From positions 1 through 58,694 of the forward strand of contig CACZWU010000003.1 in NCBI GenBank assembly GCA_902784965.1: 58,694 bases of DNA. The letters run 5' to 3'. The translations under genes and the position numbers were made by a program. Below, piece after piece: positions 41,454-49,690 of this stretch. Within the stretch, counting starts at the first letter, position 1. Each line of letters begins with the position of its first letter. Under the pieces are notes generated by a model. The model saw only the letters and a program-made list of their open reading frames with translations. It was not told the DNA's origin and searched no databases. This DNA comes from an uncultured Bacteroidia bacterium (GTDB taxonomy: Bacteria > Bacteroidota > Bacteroidia > Bacteroidales > UBA932).

Positions 41454-44438
41454 ATGCGTATCCGAATCACTTTACTGCTCCTGCTGCTGTTCCCCGTGGT
41501 CTCCCACGGACAGTTCCGGACCTACTACCAGTACAAGACCGATGATGCCCGACTGGTGTTCTTCGACAAAAACCTCTCGCGCTACATCCCCCACATGATA
41601 CGCATGTACCAGAACGGCAAGGCGCTTCACAACCAGATCTGGACGACAGATTCCCTCTACATACCCGAAGCGCCCCTGCTCCTTCTGACGGACTGGGAAG
41701 ACGACGGCAACGGCGGTGCAACGCCTTTGCCGCGTTCCCTTATCCAGATCGGCATGGCCCCGCTCAACATGTCGTATTACATCAACCCGTCGGGCGAGCG
41801 ATACCGGCAGTTGTTCTGTCACGAGTACACGCACATCGTGATGACCGACAAATACAACCGCCTGGACCGGAACTGGCGGCGCTTCTTCGGCACCAAGGTG
41901 AGTGTCGACAACGCCCACCCCATCTCGGCCCTCTGGAGTTACGTAAGCGTCCCCCGCTGGTATTCCCCCCGTTGGTATCACGAGGGGATTGCCTGTTTCA
42001 TGGAGACCTGGCTCGGCGGCGGTGTGGGCCGCGCCCTGGGCGGATACGATGAGATGTATTTCCGCAGCATCGTCGACGGCGGCGACAAGATCTTCTCGGT
42101 GGTGGGCCTCGAGACGGAAGGCTCCACCATGGACTTCCAGGTCGGCGCCAACGCATACCTCTACGGTACCCGCTTCATCAACTACCTGGCCAAGGAATAC
42201 GGATACGACAACCTCCTCCAATTCTACAACCGCACGGCCGACAGCCGCGTCTATTTCGGCAACCAGTTCAAGAAAGTGTACGGACAGTCGCTCCGCAAGA
42301 CCTGGAACCAATGGAAGGAAGACGAGAAGCGGCACCAGGCCGAGAACCTGGCCGCCATCCGGGAATATCCCATCACGGAGACCACCCCGCTGACCAAAGA
42401 CCCGCTGGGTTCTGTCTCCCCCTTCGTATACGACCCCGCCACGGGCAAGGCCTATGCCGCAATGAACGCCCCGGGCGGCTTCGCGCACATCACCGAAATT
42501 GACCTGAACACCGGCAAGCAGAAGAAAGTCACCGACCTCTACGGCATTCAGCTCTACAATCCGGCCTTCGTGGCCCTCGACCGCAACGCAGGCCGCCTCA
42601 TCTACACGGTCAACAATGCCAAGATGCGCGGCCTGCAGGTCTACGACCTCCAGAAGAAGAAGATCACCCTGAAGAAAAAATACCAGCGCGTCAACAACAT
42701 CGTCTATGACAACGCCAACGACTGTCTCTACGGCCTGTTCTCCAACGGCGGCACGCAGTCGATCGTCCGTTTCGACAAGGACCTGGACAAAGCGGAGATC
42801 ATCTACGCCTTCCCGTTCGGCGTGAGTGTGTTCGACATCGACGTGAGCCACGACGGCAAGTTGCTGTCGCTCACCCGCCAGGGCGACAACGGCGAGCATA
42901 CGCTCCTGCTGTTCAATACCGAAGATCTGTCTCAGGCCATCTTCAATCCCGTGGAGCTGCTCACCTGGGAAGATTCGAACCTGGGGCAGTTCCGCTTCTC
43001 GCTTGACGACCGCTACCTCATCGGCAGCAGCTACTACACCGGCGTCTCCAACCTCTGGCAGATCGATCTGGCTACGCGCGAGATGGAATTGCTCTCCAAT
43101 ACCGACATCGGCCTCTTCGCGCCGCTGGAGTATGCTCCCGATAAGCTGATGGCGCTCCAGTTCGAACGCGACGGCATGCGGCCCGTGACACTCGACCGGG
43201 CCGTAGTCCACGACGCCAATGCCGTGGAACTCTATGGCCAGAAGACCTATGAGAACAATACCCAGGCCCTCGAGACGGTGGGCCTGCTCAAGGAACCCCT
43301 GCCCAAGATCGAATTCGGCGATGTTTACAACAACATCACCCCCTACAATGTGTTCAAAGAGATGCGTTTCGCGGGGGCCTATCCCACCATCACCGGCTTT
43401 ACCGACACGACGGCATGGAACCGCGTCACGCCGGTGCTCGGCTACCGCTTCTTCTTCAGCGACCCCGTGGGCCTGAACTCCATCAAGCTGGGCGTCGGCA
43501 TCTCGCCCTGGAGCCGCAACGACTGGAAAGACAAGTTTCACGTCGATTTCGAGTGGAAATACTATTCCTGGACGCTGAAGGCTGCCTGGAACCATACGAG
43601 CTTCTACGACCTGGCCGGACCGATGCGCGCCAGCCGCAAGGGCTACATGGTGACGCTGGGTTACGACCGCACCTTCTCGCTGGTCGCCCCGTATTCCCGC
43701 AGCTGGGGCTTCATGCTGGGCGCCTACGGCGGAATGGACGCGCTGCCGCTCTACCAGGAGATCCAGGTGGACATCAAATCGTTCCAGACCGCCTCGATCT
43801 ACGGCAAGATCTCGAAGCTGCGCACTTCGCTGGGCGGCGTGATGCGGGAACAGGGCTATGACCTGGGCATTCAGGGCTACGGCTACCTCGCCGGCGGGCA
43901 CTTCTATCCTTCCGTCGAGGGCACGGCCGATTTCGGCGTGCTGATGCCTTTTGGCCGCAACATCTCCCTCTGGCTCCGCACAGCGGGCGGACACAACTTC
44001 GGCGATGCCGGAACGGTCTTCGGCAACACCTATTTCGGTGGCTTCCGCAACAACCGGGTGGACTACCGCCATCCCTTCCAGTACCGCACTTCCCTGTCCA
44101 TGCCGGGCGCCAGCATCGACGCCATCCAAGCGCACTCCTATGCCAAAGCCCTGGGCGAACTCAACCTGCCTCCCATCCGGCTCAATGACTTCGGCTTCCT
44201 GTTCCTCTACCCGACCTGGATCCAGTGCTCGCTCTTCGGGGGCGGCCTTTCGGCCTGGAATCCCGGCCGTCAGCAGCAGATGTTCTACAGCACCGGCGTC
44301 CAGCTCAGCATGGAACTGGTGTTCATGAGCTACCTCAAGACCACCCTCTCGGTAGGTTATGGCCACCTCTTCGCTCCGGAAGGATTCCCGGGCGGACGGC
44401 ATGGCAACGAATGGATGGTTTCCCTCAAACTGCTATGA
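41454..44438 (+). CDS. Gluzincin metalloprotease fused to beta-propeller and outer-membrane barrel
   Basis: The 994-residue protein has a signal peptide (to about residue 20). The protease-like domain (about 21-310) has HEYTH at 123-127 and a downstream Glu177 in WYHEGIACF, the zinc-site pattern of gluzincins (peptidase MA-like). The propeller region (about 315-620) is of PD40/TolB type (GRLIYTVNNAKMRGLQVYDL, SHDGKLLSLTRQGDNGEHTLLLFN). The beta-strand-rich C-terminal domain (about 650-994) ends EWMVSLKLL, as expected for an outer-membrane barrel. It is probably a surface or periplasm-facing protease anchored by its own barrel. The substrate is unknown; the upstream repeat protein is one candidate. 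Confidence 0.75.
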   Translation: MRIRITLLLLLLFPVVSHGQFRTYYQYKTDDARLVFFDKNLSRYIPHMIRMYQNGKALHNQIWTTDSLYIPEAPLLLLTDWEDDGNGGATPLPRSLIQIGMAPLNMSYYINPSGERYRQLFCHEYTHIVMTDKYNRLDRNWRRFFGTKVSVDNAHPISALWSYVSVPRWYSPRWYHEGIACFMETWLGGGVGRALGGYDEMYFRSIVDGGDKIFSVVGLETEGSTMDFQVGANAYLYGTRFINYLAKEYGYDNLLQFYNRTADSRVYFGNQFKKVYGQSLRKTWNQWKEDEKRHQAENLAAIREYPITETTPLTKDPLGSVSPFVYDPATGKAYAAMNAPGGFAHITEIDLNTGKQKKVTDLYGIQLYNPAFVALDRNAGRLIYTVNNAKMRGLQVYDLQKKKITLKKKYQRVNNIVYDNANDCLYGLFSNGGTQSIVRFDKDLDKAEIIYAFPFGVSVFDIDVSHDGKLLSLTRQGDNGEHTLLLFNTEDLSQAIFNPVELLTWEDSNLGQFRFSLDDRYLIGSSYYTGVSNLWQIDLATREMELLSNTDIGLFAPLEYAPDKLMALQFERDGMRPVTLDRAVVHDANAVELYGQKTYENNTQALETVGLLKEPLPKIEFGDVYNNITPYNVFKEMRFAGAYPTITGFTDTTAWNRVTPVLGYRFFFSDPVGLNSIKLGVGISPWSRNDWKDKFHVDFEWKYYSWTLKAAWNHTSFYDLAGPMRASRKGYMVTLGYDRTFSLVAPYSRSWGFMLGAYGGMDALPLYQEIQVDIKSFQTASIYGKISKLRTSLGGVMREQGYDLGIQGYGYLAGGHFYPSVEGTADFGVLMPFGRNISLWLRTAGGHNFGDAGTVFGNTYFGGFRNNRVDYRHPFQYRTSLSMPGASIDAIQAHSYAKALGELNLPPIRLNDFGFLFLYPTWIQCSLFGGGLSAWNPGRQQQMFYSTGVQLSMELVFMSYLKTTLSVGYGHLFAPEGFPGGRHGNEWMVSLKLL

Positions 44439-45484
44439 TGTCGTTCGTCGCTGCTCTCCTCCCCGTCGTCATTTACATTTTTGTCGTCTACAAGCTCGAC
44501 AAATTCTCGCTCATGAGCGTGAAGCGCCTGCTGTTGCTGGTGCTTTGCGGCATGGGCACGGCTCTGGTCTGTTTCGGCCTGTTCTGGCTGACCGGCGCCT
44601 TTATCCCCGAAACCGTGTCCGATTACCTCAACCCGGTGATCGAGGAGGCCGTCAAGGCCATCCCGCTCCTGTGGCTGGCCCGGCGCAAGAAGATCGTGTT
44701 CTTCATCGACAGTGTCATCTGCGGTGCGGCCGTGGGCGGCGGTTTCTCCATCCTGGAGAATATCTTCTATCTGCTGATGGTCGAGGGGCTGGGGATGGGG
44801 ACCATCCTGTTCCGCGGCCTGGAAGTGGCCCTGATCCACATGGGCTGCAGCGCCATCGTCGCGGCGGGCCTGATGTTCGCCGTCCGGCTCACGGAGCGCC
44901 GCAAGGCCGGGCTCGACGTCAAGCGGAACGACGTGCTGATGGCCATCTTCCTGCTGATCGCGGCACCGGCCATCCACGTGGCCCACAACACCTTCCACTT
45001 CAATCCGCTGGTCCAGTACGTCGTCGTGTTCGGTTCGATGGCCGGGCTGCTGGTCTGGACCTACCAGTACGACGGCGACATGATCCACCGCTGGCTCGAC
45101 AAGGGCCTCGACAAACAGGTCGGCCTGCTCCGCTCGATCCGGGAAGGGCACCTGGGCGAAACCAAGACCGGCGCTTTTCTGGTGTCGGTCAAAGAAACGT
45201 TCCCGCCGGAGGTGTTTTTCGACATCATCTGCTACGTGCAGTTGCACGTGGCCCTCTCCGTGGCGGCCAAGAGCCGTTTCATGACGCGGGAAATGGGCCT
45301 GGACCTTCCGCTGGAAGAAGCGCAGAAAGAACAGTATCTTTCTCAGTATAAAGAATATATCACGCTGGAAAAGGGCCTGGGCAAGACCGCCCGCATGACG
45401 ATTGCGCCGGTGGTGAAATTCTATCCGGCCGACCGCAAGTCGCTCGACGACCTGCTGGCCGAATGCCAGCCTTCCCGTCACTGA
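44435..45484 (+). CDS. PrsW-family intramembrane metalloprotease
   Basis: The 349-residue protein has about eight membrane helices in the first 215 residues, with the PrsW/CAAX-like motifs EEAVK (70-74), GFSILEN (103-109) and a His at 135 (IHMGCSA), plus HVAHNTFH. PrsW cleaves membrane-bound anti-sigma factors in Bacillus. The cytoplasmic C-terminal tail of about 130 residues is not recognised. It overlaps the stop of the protease-barrel gene by 4 bases, so the two are probably co-expressed. No anti-sigma substrate is encoded next to it. Confidence 0.85.
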   Translation: MMSFVAALLPVVIYIFVVYKLDKFSLMSVKRLLLLVLCGMGTALVCFGLFWLTGAFIPETVSDYLNPVIEEAVKAIPLLWLARRKKIVFFIDSVICGAAVGGGFSILENIFYLLMVEGLGMGTILFRGLEVALIHMGCSAIVAAGLMFAVRLTERRKAGLDVKRNDVLMAIFLLIAAPAIHVAHNTFHFNPLVQYVVVFGSMAGLLVWTYQYDGDMIHRWLDKGLDKQVGLLRSIREGHLGETKTGAFLVSVKETFPPEVFFDIICYVQLHVALSVAAKSRFMTREMGLDLPLEEAQKEQYLSQYKEYITLEKGLGKTARMTIAPVVKFYPADRKSLDDLLAECQPSRH

Positions 45485-45507
45485 TCCGGCCGTTTCCGTT
45501 ACTTCCG

Positions 45508-45539
45508 TTTGCATTTTTCGACACAAAATCCGATATTTG
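45508..45539 (+). promoter_or_regulatory. Promoter of the AraC-type regulator
   Basis: TTTG (45508-45511), 20 bases and GATATTTG (45532-45539), one mismatch from TAnnTTTG. The ATG at 45548 is 8 bases downstream, so the leader is very short. Confidence 0.6.
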
Positions 45540-45547
45540 TGCAGATT

Positions 45548-46636
45548 ATGACCTATTCTTTCCAGGAACTGCTGCTCAGTATCGCGCTGACGATCTACGT
45601 AACCGTCAACGTGGTGGTGGGTGTCATCCGCTGGGGACACAAGTGTGCCCCCTACACCAAGCATGCGGACTACTATTTCCCGGGCTGGCGGACGATGGTC
45701 GGCTGTTCCCTGTCGTATTTGCTGCTCTCTCCGGTCATATTCCTTCCCTCTGACCCCGACGCCATCCTCCAGTTGCGGATGATGCTGCTGCTGTCCTCTC
45801 CCTTCTTCTGTGCCGTGCTGATATTCAGTTATTTCGGCCGTGTCCTGAAGGTTACCTGGTGGCGGAAGCCCATCTACTTGCTGTCGATTACCTATGCGGT
45901 GATGGCGGCCATCGCCCTGCAGATGACCATCAAGCCGGGGACGCAGATGGAAGGCGATTTTCTGAAGTGGTTTTTCATCATCGGCGGCGCTCTGGCCCTC
46001 ATCTACTTCGCGATTTTCATCCTGGCTTTCCGCCTGATTCTGAAGGCCCTGCGCCAATTCTCCGAGGAAAACTACTCGAACCCCGACGATTTCCCGAAGC
46101 AGTATGCCGAATCCATCGCCTGGATTCCCGTCCTTCACCTGATCATGAGCTGGAGCACGGCCATCAACGGCGACCTGTGGGGGCTGTCCTTCGGTCTTTT
46201 CATCCTTTCGATCCTCTCGGTCATCATCCTGCTCGGCTCCCTGTCGCCGCACCGCGCTACGGAGGTCGACCGCCTGGAAGCCGATCTGAATGCCGGAACC
46301 TCGGAGAAGGCGCTGGAGGCGGAAACGCTGTCTCCGGAGCGGAAAGAGGAGATTCTGCGTACGATCCGCCGTCGGGTGGAAGAAGAGAAGGTCTATCTCG
46401 ACAGCAACCTCACCCTCAGCAAGCTGTCGCGCGACTGCGGCCTCAACCGCACTTACGTATCGAGCGTGCTGAACGAAAGTCTCGGCGGCTTCTTCTACTA
46501 CGTGAACCGTTGCCGTCTGAAGCACGCCGACGACTACAAATCCTCGCATCCGCAGGCCGATGTCGACGACATCGCCCTGGCCTCCGGCTTCAACAGCCGC
46601 CAATCCCTCTACAACGCTCGCAAGCGCCTAAATTAA
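45548..46636 (+). CDS. Membrane-anchored AraC family regulator
   Basis: The 362-residue protein has an N-terminal membrane domain of about six helices (residues 10-230). After a linker, an AraC-type helix-turn-helix region follows (about 270-362: VYLDSNLTLSKLSRDCGLNRTYVSSVLNESLGGFFYYVNRCRLKHADDY, then VDDIALASGFNSRQSLYNARKRLN). This arrangement is frequent in Bacteroidetes and couples a membrane signal to transcription. It converges on rhaD with only 2 bases between the stops. It lacks the cupin sensor of RhaR/RhaS, so rhamnose control is not implied. Confidence 0.88.
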   Translation: MTYSFQELLLSIALTIYVTVNVVVGVIRWGHKCAPYTKHADYYFPGWRTMVGCSLSYLLLSPVIFLPSDPDAILQLRMMLLLSSPFFCAVLIFSYFGRVLKVTWWRKPIYLLSITYAVMAAIALQMTIKPGTQMEGDFLKWFFIIGGALALIYFAIFILAFRLILKALRQFSEENYSNPDDFPKQYAESIAWIPVLHLIMSWSTAINGDLWGLSFGLFILSILSVIILLGSLSPHRATEVDRLEADLNAGTSEKALEAETLSPERKEEILRTIRRRVEEEKVYLDSNLTLSKLSRDCGLNRTYVSSVLNESLGGFFYYVNRCRLKHADDYKSSHPQADVDDIALASGFNSRQSLYNARKRLN

Positions 46637-46638
46637 TC

Positions 46639-47448
46639 TTATTTCGGAAGCTGGAAGGCGACGGCGAGCTCACGCATTTGTGCGTCGCTCATGCCCTCGG
46701 GCTCGAAACCCATGTTCCGCGCCGCTATGTAAATCTGCGCCGCCTTGTTCAGCACGTCCACCTGATCGAACGCATTCACAATATCCGTGTCGACCGCGAA
46801 GACACCATGCTTCTCCCACATCACCACATCGTAGTCCTGCGCAATGGCGCGAATGGTAGCATCGGCCAGCTCCACGCTTGAAGGCATCATGTACGGCACG
46901 ATGCCCAGACCGCGCGGACAGAAAGCCCGGGTCTCCGGAATCATTGACCACAGCATGCGCGAGGCAGCGTCTTTTTCGAGCCATTTCCGGCCGTGGGTCA
47001 AAGCCACCAACTCGATGGGATGGGTGTGGAGCGACGCGCGGTAGGGCGATCCCTGCGACAGCAGCCAGTCGTGAACGGCCAGGTGCGAGGGGAGTTCCGA
47101 AGTGGGGGCCACAGGCGCGTCGGCCACGATTTCGTAGGCATCACAGCCCGGCAGGATGCGGATGATGGCGCCGTTGGCCATGGGGTCGCGGGCCAGGTCG
47201 CGCATGCGGCGGCCCGTGCCCTTGCAGTAGAACCAGCAGCCCTTCAGATGCGGCAGCGTCTTTCCGATGGGGCGCGCCTCGCTGATGGCCGGCATCCCAC
47301 GCATCGCGTTGTCGACGTATTCGGTGATGTTGACGGTGATGTTGCCGCCGTTGCGCTCGGCCCATCCCTTCTGCCAGAGATAGCCCGCCACTTCGGCGAC
47401 CTTGTCGATTTCGGCCTGCAGGGCCGGACGGGTATAGGTTATGTTCAT
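46639..47448 (-). CDS. rhaD: Rhamnulose-1-phosphate aldolase
   Basis: The 269-residue class II aldolase splits rhamnulose 1-phosphate into dihydroxyacetone phosphate and lactaldehyde. It has the substrate/zinc features WAERNGGNITVNI, SHLAVHDW, SLHTHPIELVALTH (zinc His residues) and VVMWEKHGVFAV. It is the last gene of the rhamnose operon and overlaps rhaT as ATGA. The start at 47448 matches family N-termini; a longer frame runs back into rhaT. Confidence 0.94.
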   Translation of the reverse strand: MNITYTRPALQAEIDKVAEVAGYLWQKGWAERNGGNITVNITEYVDNAMRGMPAISEARPIGKTLPHLKGCWFYCKGTGRRMRDLARDPMANGAIIRILPGCDAYEIVADAPVAPTSELPSHLAVHDWLLSQGSPYRASLHTHPIELVALTHGRKWLEKDAASRMLWSMIPETRAFCPRGLGIVPYMMPSSVELADATIRAIAQDYDVVMWEKHGVFAVDTDIVNAFDQVDVLNKAAQIYIAARNMGFEPEGMSDAQMRELAVAFQLPK

Positions 47449-48443
47449 AGCAATTGCGGTAAGAAGGTACTGAAAATCAACACGGCCAGACCGATGACCA
47501 ACACCACGATGGTCCTCTTCGAGGCCCCCTTCCATTCATGGAGGAGGATGCCCCAGACGTTGCTGAAGACCACGTTCAAGGCCATCAGGATGCACCAGCT
47601 GAAGGTGATCAGGGTCGGGTAGTCGCGCAGGAAGCCCTTGCCCAGGCTCAGCCCGAAGAACTGGCTGTACCAGAGCAGGCCGGCCAGGGCGCAGAACACG
47701 AGGTTGTGGCCCCAGAGCGATTTCTGCTTGTAGTCGCCCCAGGTGCGGTTCTTCGCATTCTGGCTGAAGCAATACACGGCGTTGGTCAGGAAGCCGCCGA
47801 AGGTCACCAGCAGGGTGGCGGGCAGGCTCTTGAAGATATCGGGGGTCGCTTCCCAGGTCAGGGGTTCGCCGAAGCTCAGGCCGATGTTGAAACAGGCGCT
47901 CATGAACCCGGCCAGCAGCGCCACGGCGATGCCTTTGCCGAAGTTGAATTCCTTGACGGCAGCTTGACCCGGAATCTCCCGGGCCTTCATGGCCCCGGCC
48001 ACGCCAATGATGGCGATGCCGACGAGCGTGACCACCACACCGATGATCACCGAGGAGGTCAGGTCGTGGGCGTGTCCGGTGAACACGGGACCGAGGATGG
48101 CGCCCAGGGCGGAGCAGGTGCCGAGGGCGATGCTCTGGCCGAGGGCGACGCCGAGGTAGCGCATGCTCAGGCCGAAGGTCAGGCCGCCGACGCCCCAGAG
48201 GGCGCCGAAGAGGATGGTCAGGAATGTGGCCTTGGGGTTGGCGGCGTACATCCCGAAGAGGGATTCGCCGGCGGGGACGGCGAGGAGGGCGCCGAGCAGC
48301 GGAAAGATGAGCCAGGCGAAGACGCCCTGGACGATCCAGTAGCTTTCCCAGCTCCATGCTTTGATCTTGTTGATCGGCACGTAGCTGCTGCTCTGGCAGA
48401 ACGCCCCGATGGCGATAATCAACAGTCCAATGATCAGATTCAT
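47445..48443 (-). CDS. rhaT: L-rhamnose/proton symporter
   Basis: The 332-residue transporter has ten membrane helices with the RhaT patterns SSSYVPINKIKAWSWESYWIVQGVFAWLIFPLL, GALWGVGGLTFGLSMRYLGVALGQSIALG and LLWYSQFFGLSLGKGFL. It brings rhamnose in with protons. In the cytoplasmic linker, residues 156-160 (EIPGQ) are encoded by DNA matching half of a dispersed palindrome (47962-47979). It overlaps rhaA and rhaD by 4 bases on each side. Confidence 0.93.
   Translation of the reverse strand: MNLIIGLLIIAIGAFCQSSSYVPINKIKAWSWESYWIVQGVFAWLIFPLLGALLAVPAGESLFGMYAANPKATFLTILFGALWGVGGLTFGLSMRYLGVALGQSIALGTCSALGAILGPVFTGHAHDLTSSVIIGVVVTLVGIAIIGVAGAMKAREIPGQAAVKEFNFGKGIAVALLAGFMSACFNIGLSFGEPLTWEATPDIFKSLPATLLVTFGGFLTNAVYCFSQNAKNRTWGDYKQKSLWGHNLVFCALAGLLWYSQFFGLSLGKGFLRDYPTLITFSWCILMALNVVFSNVWGILLHEWKGASKRTIVVLVIGLAVLIFSTFLPQLL
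47962..47979. repeat. Half-copy of the CCGGG-TTGACCCGG repeat inside rhaT
   Basis: GCTTGACCCGGAATCTCC matches the right half of the palindromes at 54265-54281 and 54432-54452 over 16-18 bases. It is in frame and encodes EIPGQ in a hydrophilic linker between membrane helices. Confidence 0.55.
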
Positions 48444-49690
48444 CTCTTCGACGTTATTTCACGTTCGTATTTTTCGATTTCGGGGATGAAGGCGGTGCCG
48501 ACGGGGACGTCATTCTTGAGGTTGAAGTAGTCGAAGACGGCGCCGAAGGGGAGCGTCTTGGCTTCTTCTAGGAGGGCGAGGCGCTGGAAGCCGCGACCGC
48601 TGTCTTCGTATTCGCGGAGCTTCGCGAGCGGCTCGAGGAGGGCGCTCAGCACACATTTCTGCGTGGCGCGCGAGCCGATCACATAGGCGCCGATGCGGTT
48701 GATGGCGGCGTCGAAATAGTCGAGGCCGATGTGGCTGCGGTGCAGGGCGTCGGCACGCACGATCTCCTTGAAGAGGTCGAGCGTCGGATCGTTCATGATG
48801 GTCACGTGGTCGGAGTCCCAGCGGATGGGGCGGCTCACGTGGAGCATCAGCTCGGGCACGAAGAGCAGCAGCGACGCCACCATGTCGGCCACATTCTCCG
48901 TCATCTCGTAGTGGCCCGTGTCAAGCGTATACATCAGCTTGCGGGTGGCGCAGTAGCCGGCCACGAAATCGTGCGAGCCTACGGTGTAGCTTTCCAGGCC
49001 GATGCCGAAGAGCTTGGCTTCGAGGCAGGTCTTCATATCGGGCAGCGACTCGGCCAGGATCTCGTCGAGGGCCTCGGCGAAAATCTCGCGATAGCGCTTG
49101 CGCTCCACCGTCTGGTCTTTCGAGCCGTCGTGGACCCAGATATTCATGATGCAGGGATCGCCCTGCGCCTTGCCCATCGCGTCGGCGATGCGGCGGCAGC
49201 GCTTGGTGTGCTCGATCCAGAAATCGCGGATGCCCTTGTCGGGATTGGCCAGCGAGAGGTCGCCGCTCTTGGAATGGCCGAACGAAGTGGAGTTGAAGTC
49301 GAGCTTCAGGCCATTCTCGCGCGCCCATTCGATCCAGCTTTGGAAATAGCGCACGTCCACCTGGTCACGGTCGACGAACTTCCCGCCGAAGTCGCCGTAG
49401 ATTTCATGCAGGTTGAGGCGGTGGTGGCCGGCAATCAGGCTCTTGGCGAAGAGCACGTCGGCGCGCACCTCGTCGATGTTGCGGGCACGGCCGGGATAAT
49501 TGCCGGTGGTCTGGATGCCGCCCGAGAGCCCAGCGGCGCTTTCAAATCCGATGACGTCGTCAGTCTGCCAGCAGTGCAGGGAGATGGGGGTCCGTTCGAG
49601 GATTTCGATGGCTTTGTCGGTGTCGACGCCCAGCGCGGCATAGCGCTCGCGGGCGTATTCGTAGGCTTTCAGGATTTCGGAGTCTTTCAT
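48440..49690 (-). CDS. rhaA: L-rhamnose isomerase
   Basis: The 416-residue enzyme converts rhamnose to rhamnulose. It has typical RhaA segments: ISLHCWQTDDVIGFE, NYPGRARNIDEVRADVLFAKSLIAGHHRLNLHEIYGDFGG, FDFNSTSFGH-like metal-site residues, IWVHDGSKD, and the metal-binding LDTGHYEMTENVADMVASLL. Length is normal for the family. It overlaps rhaB (ATGA) upstream and rhaT downstream. Confidence 0.95.
   Translation of the reverse strand: MKDSEILKAYEYARERYAALGVDTDKAIEILERTPISLHCWQTDDVIGFESAAGLSGGIQTTGNYPGRARNIDEVRADVLFAKSLIAGHHRLNLHEIYGDFGGKFVDRDQVDVRYFQSWIEWARENGLKLDFNSTSFGHSKSGDLSLANPDKGIRDFWIEHTKRCRRIADAMGKAQGDPCIMNIWVHDGSKDQTVERKRYREIFAEALDEILAESLPDMKTCLEAKLFGIGLESYTVGSHDFVAGYCATRKLMYTLDTGHYEMTENVADMVASLLLFVPELMLHVSRPIRWDSDHVTIMNDPTLDLFKEIVRADALHRSHIGLDYFDAAINRIGAYVIGSRATQKCVLSALLEPLAKLREYEDSGRGFQRLALLEEAKTLPFGAVFDYFNLKNDVPVGTAFIPEIEKYEREITSKR

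Noticed and set aside
41472..44402. 976-codon minus-strand frame opposite the protease-barrel gene
   Set aside because: Antisense shadow: no recognisable domain, while the plus strand has a signal peptide and HEYTH motif.
46911..46930. GGACAGAAAG within rhaD considered as a fifth CTTTCTGTCC repeat
   Set aside because: Only one arm is present and the encoded residues are ordinary for the aldolase. A 10-base match can arise by chance.
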